From Macquaria australasica (taxonomy: Eukaryota > Chordata > Actinopteri > Centrarchiformes > Percichthyidae): DNA of 64,000 bases. Location: assembly GCA_005408345.1 (NCBI GenBank), contig SEMN01000008.1, positions 1,054,001 to 1,118,000 of the forward strand, given 5' to 3'. The notes under the pieces were generated by a model, which made no database searches, had not been told where the DNA came from, and saw only the letters and a program-made list of their open reading frames with translations. The position numbers were made by a program, and so were the translations under genes. This document shows positions 1-12,868 of this stretch, piece after piece (position 1 is the stretch's first letter; each line of letters begins with the position of its first letter).

Positions 1-999
1 CACGATATACCTGTAGTTATGAAAAGACTGTGAGGAGTCAGTTTCTTTGTGTGTATTCCAGCTACCATAGATCAATTGCTATGAAGTATATATCACAATT
101 TTCTTCCACTTAAACTGCTCTAATATGACAATAGGTCACCTGAACAGCCATGTTTCGATGCACAGCCTTTTAACTCCCTGCAGACCAACCCTGCCTTTGT
201 GTTCCTGCTTAACACTTCAATAGCCCACCCTTGCCACAACTTGTGAACCCCCCCTCCTCCACCCTGCCCCCATTGTAGTCAACCTGCTGTTGCCTCGGCC
301 CAGAGGGCCTCTGTTATTGCAGATTTGTTAAGAAGGTGGTTATTACATTTCCTATAGGAGAATTTAGCCCATATGTAGAGGGACTCACCACAGCAGATGG
401 GTAAACTAGATGGGAAGCATGTTAATTGAGACCTGATGACACCCAGATGACAGGTGTTGCCCTTTCTTCTGAGATTACCTAATTTAAACAGAAATATACT
501 GTATACTGTCCAATCTGTGAAATTGTTTGGAAACAAAAAAAAATAATATCAGATAATGTCTCATCAAGATTTCCTTTGCAGGGGCGTTTGGTTCACATTT
601 CTTTCTTCTTTTTTTTTTTTTTTTAAACTTTTTTTAAATTGATATTTGTGTGCAACATTTTGTCATAACATGAAGGTTATACGGCATTTTTTAATATTAA
701 AAACACTCCCCCAGCCACCTACCTCCATGGCTAAGTAAATAATTCAAACACTATTGATACTAAGCAGCAATACAGAACAAAAAAGAAGGTTCATCAGCAT
801 ACCTTTAAAAAAAAAAGAAAAACATATGTATCTATGGTTCACATTTCTTAAAAAATCCAAAAAAAAAAAAATAAATAAAAATACACAACACATTTTAAGA
901 AATCCTGATGCTGTTTTTTAAATGTATTAAATTTTTTTATACATATCCCAGACATTAAAAAAGGTCAGCATTCTTTTCACTGATCAGCTCAGTTCAGAG
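1..999. other. AT-rich noncoding flank, possible 3' UTR of the minus-strand gene
   Basis: No coding exon is visible. The stretch has poly-T/poly-A tracts around 600-625, 810-825 and 855-890. On the minus strand it would be the 3' UTR of the candidate terminal exon that stops at 1000. TTTAAT near 688-693 reads as ATTAAA on the minus strand and could be a weak poly(A) signal. Confidence 0.35.
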
Positions 1000-3900
1000 T
1001 CACTGCTGGCCATCTCTGTCAGTTTCCTTGTACAAAGTGTAGTTGACAAAAGTTGTCTTAGTTCTGTGTGCTGCCAAAGCCAGTTTTGCATCTTGGTTTG
1101 ATTTGAACAAAGAGGTCAGAAAGACACCTGAGCAGGACAGAGTGGCCTTGTCCCCCTGCAGCTGGTACTGCATCCGCTCAGTGAATGCAAAGTTATTTGC
1201 ATAGGGAAATACAAGTGAAGTCTCTGGGAGTAGGGGAGTTTGAGTGTGACCCATCACTGGAGGATTCATTCATTTCAAAACTGAATTTCAACAACAAATG
1301 AAGTACACTGATACTCTTGCTGTACTGTGCTGTGTAAAAACAAATGAGTGTATCACTACTATACCACTGTACTGTGAGTTCTACTACTAGTTTGACTTTA
1401 GCCATTCTTGTGGCTAAGAAATGTACTTTTATGTGTTTGATAAATACAGGCCGTGTTGTAAAAGGGAATGACAGGAAAATAGTTACTGTTAGTACTGAAT
1501 TACACTAACAAACACTGGGAAAACAGGTTCAGAAAGACATCTGTATTGCTACTACTACTACAAAACATATGGCTTATATGTTCTGCTGGCAGACACACAA
1601 TCTCTCCCACTTACAGAGGCTGACTGATTTGCCTCTGATGCAAATATCAACTGGAGATGTGCTGTAGTGATGATGCAGGTCAGACAGCAGAGAAAAAGTT
1701 TCAGGCAAAGGAGAGAGAGAGATTTGGCTTTCAGTTTCAGACGGGGATTTTTTGTGCACCTGGTGAAACTTTGCTTCTACTGAATGCCTGGTCTCATTAT
1801 TCTATGGTCATTTTTCCTACAAACAAACGAAACAAACAATCTCACAGTCTTCATGTAGCGATTGGCCAGGTGTTCTGCGGTGAGAAGTAAGATTTGAACT
1901 TCTCTCTCAAGCTCTTTTTTCAGTCTTCACACAACTACTTCCATGACTTGTCGTGTGTACAAACAAGTGCAACACCATGAATGCCTTTGAGGAAAGACTG
2001 TCCAAAAGTTTGCGTTATCCCCATTAGTTCAACTCATTGCGTCTCTCTGACGGTAGACTTTTCACCCTGCCAGCCTGAGTGTTGCCGTTCAGAACAGGAA
2101 TAACCACTCTTGCCTGTATACGTGGTCTGGCGTCACTTCGTGCGAACGGGTCTGTTTTGAGGGTACGCTGGTCCTTAGGAGCTGCCAACAGGACGACGTA
2201 AGGAGTAAATGGTTGCACTGTAGTTCCAACTGTGAAAAAGCTTTTAAAACATGTTACATGTTTATTTCCAGGTGTGACAAATGAACAAGATATCGCATGT
2301 AATTAAGACAGTAACTGAGTTGCTTTCAGTCTTTGTGCTAAGCTAGGCTAATGTTCTCTGTACTGGACACAGAGATGAAAGTGATATCTTCTAACACGGG
2401 AAAAGAAATCAAACAAGGGTATTTCCCTAAATGTGGGACTGTTCCTTTAAAGTGCGGGGTCTTTCTGCGTACCGGAAGTAAGCTACAACACCTAGCAATA
2501 CAGAGAGCATTGTCAAGTACTGTGGCATTACACACCTTCCATATAAATAATACATGAATGACATTAAGGTTATGTGAATAGAGTTCTGATCAACTGAATA
2601 AAGTAATATTGTATGATGATAACAGTGTGAATCTGTTGGGAGAAGCTTTGAGTTCCATACACACGTATGTGCACACACACCTTCCTTTGAAGTGTGTGCG
2701 TGTATGTTGGCGTGGTCTCTGTCTGCGGTCCCCCCACATGAATAGAGCTGGGCCTTGTGCAGTCGACAGCTGTCTCCTTTGAACGCCCAAAGACAAAAAG
2801 CCTTAAATCCAGCGACCTCCCTCTTTCATGTGTTCATCTGATACCGCTCTTCCTCACCTTACTGTCACTCCATTCAGCTCTGTAGCCTGAGGCTGCAGCT
2901 TGTTACCACAGCGCATTCAACCTCTGGAGTCCATGGGTTCGCTCGCTCCCTCTGAATATTTCCGAGAGAGAAAAAGCTTTCAGAAAGAACAAAGTGGAAA
3001 TAAGCAGTGCTGTAGTACCGTCAGAATGCGTCTTTGCATGTTAAAGCTTATGGGTTTGGTGCTCTTTACATTAAAAATTGCCCTCTGGTGGAAAAAATGT
3101 TTACCTTACAGTTATATCCACTCTAAATAAAATAAACGATTTTCACAGACAGCTAAGGAAAGTGATAATATGTCTGGTACAGGCTTTTCTGTAATTTAAA
3201 AATGATTATTTCCTGAGCATATATCCCTCTTTTCCCCAGAAAATGAATCATAAAATAGCAATGTTTTTTCATATACACAGATTATGCAAGTACACAGAAA
3301 AAACACAATGCCAAACATAAAGAATAGTTTGATCTGTTGTTGTTGTTTTTAGAATATCTTCTTTTCAATTTTACAATGTCAGAGTGAGTGGTTATATGTG
3401 AGCATATGACCGAAAATCTGACACATGCATTAAGGTATGGCAGTATTGTATAAGATTACATTTGGGAAATTGGGTGCACTAAATGATCTGCTAAACGCAC
3501 CATTTGCATTTTTGTGTACAGATCTTTCTGTACGTTTTTTTGTCACCAAGATGGACTGTAAGCTGCCATTTTAGCATGAAGAGTAATGCTTTTCGAGTCT
3601 TAAAGCTGGGGTAGGCAAAATCTGTGCAACCTAGGCAAAACCTTCTGCCTCTCTCTCTCTGCTGCCTCGTATCACTTCGCTAAGCCCCTCCCACCAAACC
3701 CACAACTTCGACCGGCAGCAGAAGGAGTCGGTTCCCCTGCGAAACCGTATCCTTTGTAGGGCTTGCTCTCAACAGCGCGAGCCTCACCGAGACCGCGGTC
3801 CCTCCCGCCGCGACCTGTTTTCTCAAAGATGCCCCTCCAGCGCTTTGCGACTGCAGAGCAGAGCGCCCCTTCAGAGGCAGCTGCAACGCCGTCCAGCAGC

Positions 3901-5457
3901 AGGATGAGAGGCTAGTACACCACACACACACACCACTGTCCCCCGTCAAAAGTTCTTCCCCACTGTTTGTCATCATGCCTCTTTGCCACTAGTCGTTACG
4001 AGCACCATGGCATCGAACATAATGAGCCTGAAGCTCCGTGTGGAGCCGGGACGTGTTGTTTTGTACTATATTCAGACCACTTGAATTACAATATGCTGCA
4101 CGGTTAATATGGCATTTTTGCCCAATGACGCCAAAAGAAAACTGCCTACCCAACCTTTAAAGCTAAATACTTACAGACTTAACTAATTACTTTGACAGTT
4201 GGTAGTGAGGTTTGGGAAAAGTCTTGAAGCACATGTGTTAAAAATCATAGGTTCCAGCAGTATTTTCCCAGAAAACTGTAGTAGATTGGGCAAGAATTTT
4301 CAATTTACGGTATTCAACTCTTGTCTGGTACCTGGTGGTTGGATTACCACCCCGGACCCCCAGCGGAGCCCCAGGTTCACTGTGTGTGAATTGAGTTTGA
4401 GTAAACTGATTTATCGCAAATTTGCTAGGAATTTTGCAACACTAAAGTAGAATCAGGTCCTGCATTATCACCTATTCTTGTGGCACTGCATTATAGCAAC
4501 TCTATCTCAAAATTTAGTTTTAAACCAGCAATATTTTTGTTTTATTACATTTTTTTTTATTTCAAGCTCACATGGTACATTTTTATTACAAATTATGTTT
4601 AATTAGATTACCACAAATCAATTGGCACACAGAAATAGCAATAGAGCCCCAGGTTCACTGGGGTTCGGCAGGGGCCCTACAGCAAACTTTTGCCCTGGGG
4701 CCTCCTAACCATTTAATCTGGCCACGCTGGTGGGATACAAAATACACCTGGAAAAAAGTTCAAATATCTTTAGAAATAGTCAACATGTGTCAAGTATAAT
4801 GGACCAAATGAAAGGGGGAGCTTTTAGCCACACATACAATACAAAGCGTTTGCCATTTAGTCAGTATCCAACCAATAAAGAGACGTGTGCTGAGGTATAA
4901 AATGGTTGTCGAGAAACCTAATAAGACAGTAGTTCTTTTGAGACATCTCCTGATGAGTTCCTCTGTGAAGGAGAAGCAACTGGCAGAAAAGAAAAGGTTT
5001 TATTTTGGCTCGGGCTACAAAGTCACACTATGCCTCCCATACACCTCATGCCCTCTGAGGAAAAAAAGCCATAGATGAAAGCTAAAAATAGTATATTCAG
5101 AGGAAGAACAGGGAGTCTTGGTGGTGTGTGTGATAACCCAGGCGGTTGGCCCTCTGTGTGTCCGACTGCCTCCCATTCACTGAGCGTAATTAGAAAATCC
5201 TCAGGGCAGGATCTTCTTGGCTCTGTGTGTGTGTGTATATGTGTGTGTGTACCAGCATACCATTGAGTGTGTGTTTAGCCAGTGCATAAGGAGGCTGAGG
5301 CCCAACACTGTACCAGGCAAAGGTTTCCACCGAACTGTTCTTGCATAACTCAGTGAGTGATAACAACGGCGCATTCCTCTCAACACACATCACAGCTGCC
5401 AACATCTTTGCCTCGGTTTTTCCCACTTCATGTTCAAATACAGTCTGTCTCACAGCC
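1000..5457 (-). CDS. Unrecognised multi-exon gene, 3' part (candidate exons)
   Basis: I do not recognise this protein. Three open stretches behave like exons on the minus strand. Exon 5457-5261 (197 nt) lies between a CAG acceptor and an ATG|GTATGC donor and encodes VRQTVFEHEVGK...ALAKHTLN. Exon 2229-2066 (164 nt) follows TTTTTCACAG, ends AGG|GTGAAA, and joins the previous exon in phase (about 54 residues beginning VGTTVQPFTPY). The terminal exon 1223-1000 follows CTCCCCTACTCCCAG and runs to a TGA (TSLVFPYANNFAFTERM...YKETDRDGQQ). A possible 36-nt exon at 1650-1615 (donor CT|GTAAGT) is less certain. The compatible phases and good pyrimidine tracts are the evidence; no domain, signal peptide or membrane segment is obvious. 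In mammals a minus-strand gene (C1orf159) lies upstream of the miR-200b cluster, but I see no resemblance to that protein. Confidence 0.4.
2290..2455 (+). repeat. Dispersed fish repeat fragment
   Basis: The stretch from 'gctaagctaggctaatg' through 'gaaatcaaacaagggtatttccctaaatgtgggactgttccttta' resembles a very common teleost dispersed repeat that ends in '...aatgtcgaactattccttta'. The short ORFs on both strands here come from this repeat. Identification is from memory of the consensus. Confidence 0.45.
3600..4163. mobile_element. Non-autonomous DNA element with terminal inverted repeats
   Basis: The left end TTAAAGCTGGGGTAGGCA and the right end TGCCTACCCAACCTTTAAAG are imperfect inverted repeats about 560 bp apart, and the interior has no transposase. 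This is the organisation of a MITE-like element. Its GC-rich interior creates the minus-strand ORF at 3680-3976, which is not a gene. Superfamily cannot be assigned without the target-site duplication. Confidence 0.6.
4320..4720. repeat. Degenerate repeat with duplicated GC-rich motif
   Basis: GAGCCCCAGGTTCACTG occurs at about 4364 and again at about 4645. Both sit in GC-rich patches ('cggacccccagcggagcccc', 'ggggcctcctaacc') inside AT-rich DNA. This looks like the decayed ends of a transposable element of unknown class. Confidence 0.3.
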
Positions 5458-5796
5458 CTGGATGAGCTGGAGACTATTTCCCATTCTGAGCCATTAAGGA
5501 GGAGATAGGAGTTAAGGCGACATGTTTGGAGAGTCCTTCTCTGCCTGCATTGTCTTTAAGAGATGGAGAGATTGGGTGATCTTCCAGGGCAGAGGTCACG
5601 TTCATCAAGAGGTAGGTCAGCTGGGGTTAAAGGTGAAGGCGTTCCTACATGTATTGAGTGTCTATACCCTCCAACCTGATGGGAAGCAGTTGGAGGTAGA
5701 GTGACCAGACAGAGGTCGATCGTGTGAGTGCATTTGCTAAAATCAAGCTATTTTTTTATGCAGCATTGGATGTGTTTTGTGCTCTTTTTTTTTAAG

Positions 5797-5940
5797 ATAT
5801 TTTTTTTAGGCATTAGGCAGAGAGAGAAGGGATGGCACGCAGCAAAGGGCCCAGGTTGGATTCAAACCTGGGCCGCTGCGGTAGGGACTCAGTCTTGATA
5901 CGTGGTACACGCTCTACCAGGTGAGCTACGAGGCTGCCTG
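5797..5940 (-). mobile_element. tRNA-derived SINE
   Basis: Read on the minus strand, the sequence starts with a tRNA-like head: box A-like 'tagctcacctggtagag', then box B-like 'ggtttgaatcc', followed by a tail ending 'gccatcccttctctctctgcct'. These are the internal RNA polymerase III promoter blocks of a tRNA-derived SINE. Related copies lie near 12955-13050 (minus) and 47303-47404 (plus). Confidence 0.65.
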
Positions 5941-8221
5941 TTTCGGGCTTTTTTTGACTACTGCACGGCTAATTTCCAGGATGTTGACTCAAAGCCTCTT
6001 TAACACCAGCCTCTTCCTGAATGATCAGACTCTATAAACACACATGGTCTTGCACAGTGCACCAGCTATAAAACACCAGTATCACACCAGGTCAGTGTAT
6101 ACACTCTGCCTGCCAAAATGCCACCTTTACCTGCACCCTCAACACCCATCCCTGTTGAAGAACAGCTGGTCACCATGGCTCCTGCTCTCCCATAGGGTCT
6201 CATGGGACTGTGTCGCACCTAGCTGCTTCTGTTTGGTTGGCTGGAAGGACTGGGTGAACCCACTAGCCTAGCATCTGGAGCAATGTTGACAGAGCGGCGC
6301 CCAAATCCAAAGGGTGTGTTTGGAGGGTTGTAAAACCCTGGCTGAGCTTGGAGCAAGCCGGTGTGCTGATTGTGTTAATGTGTAGCTCTCTTACAGTGAC
6401 AGAGACTCAGATAATGTTTGGGCCTGTGGACTTTGATACTCATTTCTTCCTGATTCATACAAAAGAATGAAATCTGCCAATCATTTACCGTATGAATTCA
6501 GGACAGATTCAGAGTCATTCTGGGTCAGTGATGACGTGGGGATTTTCCAGAGTGGGGTGCCTGTATTTAGCAGTATTCACCTTCAACCTTTCCTCCACTT
6601 ACCCACTTCACATAAGTCAAATATTTCATGATTATAGCAAATACATTACATTCAACTGATGCTTTTTACTGATAAAGTTACTGCAGAGGATTAGCACATA
6701 ATACAAACACTGTAACTTATTTTGTTCTCCATGTATTATAAAACTTTCTGCAAAGAGCTCAGGCCTGATGTTTGTCATATATACGGTGACATAATTGCAC
6801 AACAGAGTCTAATCGGTATTTCCTTTTAAGATATCTACTCAACAACCTTTTCCGTCATTTACAGTTGAGGAACCTGAGCATTGTCTGCATGAGGAACAAA
6901 AACTACAGATGTAACCGAAGTCGTTAATTTTATCTGCATAGATAAGATAGGCAGCACTTTCACTTAAAGACACTTTACTTTTAGAAGCTTCTCATTGCAG
7001 GTCAGCTGAGTTTCAGGTTGACCTCAGTAACCTTTAATAATGAACATAATCAATAAGAATCTCTTCCTTTTCTCCTCCCCTGACTAATTGTGTCCTTTGA
7101 GTGGGCAGGCTGAAGCTCTTGGTATCTCCCTGCCCACCTCGCTGCTTAGGTCAGATGTATATTTTGGCCGTGGCCATCAGCATTACCAAGAGCAGTACAT
7201 TTCTCTCAGCTATAAATCTTACTTAATTGCAACCTTTTTACATTGCTCAGCAGTGGCAACAGACAGTGATAAGAAACAATGCTTTCATGGTGGTTTTATA
7301 TGCTGAGGTCTTGCAGAAACATGAATCACTTAAAATGATTTAACGATTGCTTGAACTATCAATGCCCATCAAGGGACTGGTGATGGAAATCAGCTTCGGC
7401 TATATAAACGTGTACAGTACATCGGACGCTGCTCTTGCAGCTGTCAGTGTTTCTCTGCACTTGAAAGAAAGAAAGACAACTAATACAACTAATAAAGTCA
7501 AGTATAATAACAGAATGGATCCAGCAAATTTGTCTGTACAACGAGTATAGAAACAGCAAGTCACCACTGATATGAAGGTCATTGGTGTCACTTGCTGTGT
7601 GTTTGAATGGGCAGCATTCAGCCTGTTGCAGCAGCTGCAGCATCTCAGCAGGATGACGATTCTACCAGAGCAGGAACACAGAGTTACGTCTGATGATTTT
7701 GTGGGAATTTTTGTCGTTTTGGACAGTGCATTAAGAACTATGCCGGGCAAGCTTTTTCTTACAGCACATGGTGGTTGTAATGAGAGATGCTCCTTGTGGC
7801 AAATTCACCAGAACAGCATTTTCCTGTGTCCCTGTTTGTGAGGGCATATCTTTCAATTAGGAGATAGGAAGGTAATTATCATAAACATGCGAGACTATCA
7901 TTGGCAAGTTTGACAGCTTCTACTTGCTTTTACACTGTATTTAATATTGTGTGCAGTCGGGTTGGATGTGCGGGGAAACAATCTGCTGCATTGCTTTACA
8001 ACTAAAACAGAGAAAAGGGATGATTTACAGTGGAAGGTCACTGAAAAACATCTGTTCTAACATGGTGATTGTTTTCACTTATGCAAATGATGCAGTGAGA
8101 GCTGGGGAGAGTTCTGGGAAATGTAGTCATATGGTAATTACACTAAGGTACTGCTGTTTATTTGGCAATGATACGTTGATTTTTAAAAAGTCTGTGATTT
8201 TGTTTTTGTCATGACCCTCAC

Positions 8222-8430
8222 CCGGACACACAGAGGAAGTGGAGAGGTAGAGTACAGGTGAGGAGTGGAGGAGGGCTGTGCTTCCACCTTGGTAACTGGT
8301 CCCAGTGAGCCACTTCCTGGCTGCGTGTTCACCTGAACCCTGCCTCCCCGGAGAGCCTCCACATCACAAACACATCTTGCATCATTAGCAGGACCTGCTG
8401 TTACCCTGCAGCCAGACCCCATGATACACT
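8222..8430 (-). CDS. Candidate internal exon, minus strand
   Basis: A 209-nt open stretch lies between a good acceptor (ATCTCTCCCACAG) and a good donor (GTCCGG|GTGAGG) on the minus strand. It encodes about 69 residues including CRVTAGPANDARCVCDVEAL and a Ser/Pro-rich end. It may belong to the same gene as the exons at 5.4-1.0 kb, but its exit phase (0) does not match the entry phase of the 5457-5261 exon, so at least one exon would be missing between them. No family is recognised, and chance is possible in a stretch of this length. Confidence 0.25.
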
Positions 8431-8439
8431 CTGTGGGAG

Positions 8440-9628
8440 AGATCAGCTGTTACCCAACACACACTGTACATGTCACAGCTTTATATCACACAGTAAGACA
8501 GAAAGATGTAGCTTTACATTGGAGGTTTCAGAAAGAGTAATAATTGCATCATACTGAGGTCAAACCTTCTCTCATTTCCATTATTTAACTCACAGTGTAA
8601 TGAGAACTTCTGTAATGTTGTGGGTTACACTTCAGATTTCAGATCACCTTAAAATATAACATGTCAGCATCTTCAATCTTAATCTCAACAGTTAATTGAG
8701 AGATAATGTAAGACTGCAGTTTGAGGGCAGTTTACAGGAGCTTAACACCTGAAACCAGCGATGTCTAAGGATAAGTAGCTACTGGATCGCGTACTGTAGT
8801 TACTAGATTTAAATGAGATAAGAGGTGTGAGGTGAAGTGGAAGCTTCAACAGATGGAGTTTGCTCTTAAGATTTATCATGGCCAGCTGGTTCAATTTTCA
8901 TAACTTTCAATAAAAGTGAGGCATTAAGCCATTAACGGTGTGTGTGCAGTATATAAAGCTCATGAATTCTCATAGATCCAGGAGACCTCATACATTTATC
9001 GATGTTAAAAGTGAAGCTAAAGGTAATGAAATCCATCCTTGATTTCCATCCCTGAAGTCAGTTAGTGCTATTCTTCTGTGCCAATGCTGATTTCCTTTGG
9101 AAATCTTTAAAACAAATCAATGTCTACTTAGACCCTTCGTCACTGGGTGCATATGTCCACTGGTTGTGACCAGTTTAACCAAAAAGTGTTTTTTCCCCCA
9201 CCTTATTTTATCTGAATACTTTTAGAGGGTAAGCTAAAATCATTCAGCAAAAATAGTAAAATCTGAAAAAATAAAGAAATCTGTAATAGACGAAAAAAAC
9301 AAGGTATACTTTTTCATTATTTTTGGCTGTTTGGGGCCTTGATACAAACTGTACTAGTGTCAGCATTAGTGGCAAGCAGAATACACAGTCTTACACATGA
9401 GACATGCTGTATGTGAATATTACAACTAGTGAAAACTGACACTGCCTCTGCAAATTCACACTAACTTTGTCCTCTTTGACATTTCCTACCTGTATAATAT
9501 GTAGATTTAAAAAACTGATTGAAATCATCAGTGTTCACACGGCCAACAGTTACATGGCAACAGTTACAGCAAATGTAAAGATACTCAGTGAAGGTCTTTT
9601 TTGGGCAGGTTCCCTCTGATATAGTGTC
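8440..9628. other. Intergenic, no feature recognised
   Basis: AT-rich, with no convincing exon, hairpin or repeat family recognised on either strand. Confidence 0.4.
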
Positions 9629-10231
9629 GCCCTTTTCCACTGCAGGAACTTTTCCAGGAACCTGTGAACTTTTTTTAGGACCTCAGGGAATTTACCTGCA
9701 TTTCAAATGGAGGAACCTGGGTCTAAATTTAAATCCTCTGCCGTGATTCCCAGCCCCCAAAAAATCCCTACTCCAGAGGTAGCACTTTCTGAAGGCTTGG
9801 GAACTATCGGGGAGGGGAAGTTTGCTACACTGAGTGTCTCTGATTGGTCAAACACAAAGCTCGAACCCGCTACAACAGCAGCATTCATTCAGACAGTAAG
9901 ACAGTTAGCATGGCCTGCCAGTAGTATCAATATTAGGACTAGGGGAGGACATTTCTTGTAATGTTTATTGACATTCAAAGATCATGTAGTCCACTTCCTG
10001 TTAGTTGTCAACTACAAGAACAATGTTATGACTCTGTGCTCTTGTTTCATCATAAGAAAAAAACTGCGCCTCAAACAAAGCTTTTGTTTTTTAATATGTT
10101 GTCGGCCTGTTTGTCGTCACAGTTGCTCAAATGTGATGGAAATGCAAACAGGATTGCACAAGGAGTTCTTTTAGCTCCTGACTTAGTTCCACAAACTCCT
10201 CAGTTCCTGGTACCATTTGGTTGAAAAGGGC
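9629..10231. mobile_element. MITE-like element with GCCCTTTTC ends
   Basis: The element begins GCCCTTTTCCACTGCAGGAACTTTTCCAGGAACC and ends ...CAGTTCCTGGTACCATTTGGTTGAAAAGGGC. The terminal GCCCTTTTC and the inner AGGAAC/GTTCCT motifs are inverted copies. It is about 600 bp with no transposase, and matches a familiar high-copy teleost inverted-repeat element. The ORFs at 9703-10224 lie wholly inside it and are not genes. Confidence 0.6.
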
Positions 10232-11240
10232 TAATTGTTACCTTAATTACAAAAATTAACAGAATATTCCTGTTTCAAATGAACAGTAGCTGTTAACTTC
10301 TAATGCAGGCAAAGGAAATCCTACTGGCAAACACTAATCACCTAATTTTTATACATTTTTTAAGTCAGTGTATTAAAAAAGACTTCGACAGATAGTCAAA
10401 ATCAAAAGTGAAAGCAGTAACGTGTTTTCATGCCACATGAACCAGACACCTTAGCCATGTTTCTTTCTAATAAAACTATGATCTTACCAACACTTTTAAA
10501 CCAGTTATGATTCTTATACAAAATGTTTTAGCATAAACACTTCAGTTTACTGGACTGACCTGGATGAGAAAGGAGTTCTTCCAAAATATAAATACAACTG
10601 TAAAAAAAACTCTATTACTACATTTTGTTTCCAAGCCTTTCAGTCTCTGTAGTAACTTTAAATTCACACACGCCAACTTACTGTTGACTCAAATGATTAT
10701 CGGCTGTACAGCTTGAGAGAATGATGTTTCCTTTCAGAATAATCTCTGCCCTGAGGACTCAAAAGGCTCGTGTGATGGGCACCCACCTTCTGTTAGTACC
10801 ATTCAAATAGTTTCATGCCTGGATTAGATTCAACATACATGTAAACTAAAGCATCTAGCTCTTCCTCTGAAAGTCATTGTCATTCCCTGGATGCTAATGC
10901 CTCAGTAAACACATTACACAGCAAGCTAATTACATGAGAGACCAAATAGAAAGTCTTTTGGAAGAAACAGGCAGGTGTGTTTGGAGATGGTATGCTATCA
11001 TAGCACCTCATAATGCCCTCAAAGTGTACACACACAAACCCTTTAAAGCTCGACAATGCCAGATTTGACCGTGAGGCAGGCGAGGCTGACATGCTATTTA
11101 AAGTGGAGCACAATGAATGGTGACCTTGAGGTCAGCATTTACGCTCATTTCCTAAACAAACTGCAACGTCTCGACTGTGAATGAGTGAAACTTGACCCGG
11201 CCAGCAGCTCTGCAGCTGTGTTTGACAGGCAACAAGCTTC
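10232..11240. other. Intergenic, possibly conserved noncoding sequence
   Basis: No gene is supported. The more balanced composition at about 10660-11170 could mark regulatory sequence, but this cannot be shown without alignment to other fish. Confidence 0.25.
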
Positions 11241-11249
11241 AAACTTCAG

Positions 11250-11254
11250 TGTGT

Positions 11255-11290
<36 letters not shown>
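11250..11290 (+). repeat. (TG)n microsatellite
   Basis: A run of alternating T and G with one interruption. The ORF starting MCMCVCVCV is an artefact of it. Confidence 0.9.
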
Positions 11291-11518
11291 CTGTGTGAGC
11301 GACTGCACTGAAGTCCATTCAGAAACATTGAACTCAGCCCATTTGACTGTTAGGCTACTGAATAGGCCTTATTATCACACATCTGTCCCAAATATATGGG
11401 CTAGTAGAGGCCTACTGAACCTACTAGTAGGTTCAGGAGACTGTTATAACCCATTTATTTCAGTGAGCCAATGCAGCGTGTTCAGGTGACGTAGCATAAA
11501 GTCCGCGTAAGGAGGGCA

Positions 11519-11543
11519 CTTGGGTGGGTGGGTGGGTGGGTGG
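11519..11543 (+). repeat. (GGGT)n simple repeat
   Basis: About six tandem GGGT units, directly followed by a dispersed repeat at 11550-11705. Confidence 0.9.
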
Positions 11544-11549
11544 TTGTAT

Positions 11550-11705
11550 AAAAAAAACACAGGACTTTAACCCAGGAGGCTGGAGTTTGTGTCCCGTGGG
11601 AAACCAAAAGTCAGCGTTGACTTATTTAAAGTTACTTATTTTAACCCAAACCATGATCTTTTCCTAAACCTAACCAAGAATATTTGTTGCCTAAACCTAA
11701 GTGCA
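11550..11705 (+). repeat. Dispersed repeat related to 57785-57990
   Basis: The string 'acaggactttaacccaggaggctggagtttgtgtcccgtgggaaaccaaaagtcagcgttgacttattt' and the following 'cctaaacctaaccaag' recur, diverged, at about 57785-57960. This shows a shared dispersed element rather than unique sequence. Confidence 0.6.
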
Positions 11706-11930
11706 TCTGTATGAAACACAGAGGGCCGTGACATGAGTGATCAACCATGTGAATAGATGATAACAGCCTATTGAACCTACTAGCAGGTGTAGCAGGCCCC
11801 TTCTAACCGTATCTATGAGGCTGATAACCACTGATAACGCCCAGTCAATCGAGTGATAACATTCCAATCTGGTGTTGAACTTGACCAACAAAAATACCAT
11901 CATGCACTTCTACAGTTAACTATATAGCAT

Positions 11931-12266
11931 AGGGCTGTAACTAACGATTATTTTCATTATCGATTAATCTGCAGATTATTTTCTTGATTCATCGATTCAT
12001 CGCTTTATCAACAAAATGTTAAAAAAAGAATGAAAAAAACATGGTGATGTCTTCAGTTTGCTTGTTTTATCGGTCCAAAACCTAAAGACATTCAATTTAC
12101 TATCATATGTGGCAAAGAACATCAGCAAATTCTCACATTTAAGACGCTGAAATCAGAGAATATTTGCTTGAAAAATGAATGAAACGATGAATCGGTTATC
12201 AAAATAGTTGCAGATTAATTGTCTTTCGATTGGCTAATCGATGAATCGACTGATCGTTGCAGCTCT
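11931..12266. mobile_element. Palindromic inverted-repeat DNA element
   Basis: The ends AGGGCTGTAACTAACGATTATTTTCAT... and ...GATGAATCGACTGATCGTTGCAGCTCT are inverted copies, with further ATCGATTAATC-type motifs inside. The length is about 335 bp with no coding potential. It matches a widespread vertebrate non-autonomous element whose ends read 'agctgcaacgatta'. Confidence 0.65.
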
Positions 12267-12649
12267 AATATGGTTCAGTTCTCTAGTGAGAATTATTACA
12301 ATATGTATAGTGGACACAGACTAAAACACAATGCAACATAAAAAGTAATGACTTAAAGTGGCCTAGAAAGAAACTTGAACAGTGTCTAATATTGTTATTG
12401 ACATCTGACACGCTACATAGAATTATGAACAGTTTTACATGGATGATTCCCTTTAGGCTTAATGTTCTTAGTCGAGGTAGGTAACACATCGTGGGTGACC
12501 TATGACCTCCAGTTAGTGATTATTATTTTTAGTTGTTTTATTAGTTTTTAGTGAATTTCAAAAATATCTGACAAAAAAAAATGTGAATCAGCACTACCTG
12601 TATGCAAATATAGTTAAGACAAGATTACATATTTAATCAAGCCCACACA

Positions 12650-12868
12650 GAGCCTGGTTCTGGTTCTGGTTCTGGTTCTGCGTGAGGTTATGGCCCGTTA
12701 AAAGGGAGTTTTTCCTTGCCACTGTCGCATAGTGCTTGCTAACGGTGGGAACTGTTGGGTCTCTGTAAATATAAAGAGTCGGTCTAGACCTGACCTATAT
12801 GAAAAGTGCCCTGAGATAACTTTGTTATGATTTGGCACTATATGAATAAAACTGAATTGAATTGAATT
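12650..12868 (+). mobile_element. LINE 3' tail (L2-type), truncated copy
   Basis: The segment runs from a TTCTGG short-repeat tract through 'gggagtttttccttgccactgtcgcatagtgcttgc' and 'ggcactatatgaataaaactgaattgaattgaatt'. It is the reverse complement of the 3' end of the LINE copy at 27341-27520, so the two belong to one family. Only the 3' tail is present, as expected for 5' truncation during target-primed integration. Confidence 0.75.

Noticed and set aside
5797..5940. Possible true tRNA gene from box A/box B-like blocks
   Set aside because: The cloverleaf is incomplete and related copies occur in the window, so it is a SINE head.
9703..10224. ORFs of 84-87 residues on both strands
   Set aside because: All lie within the MITE-like element at 9629-10231.
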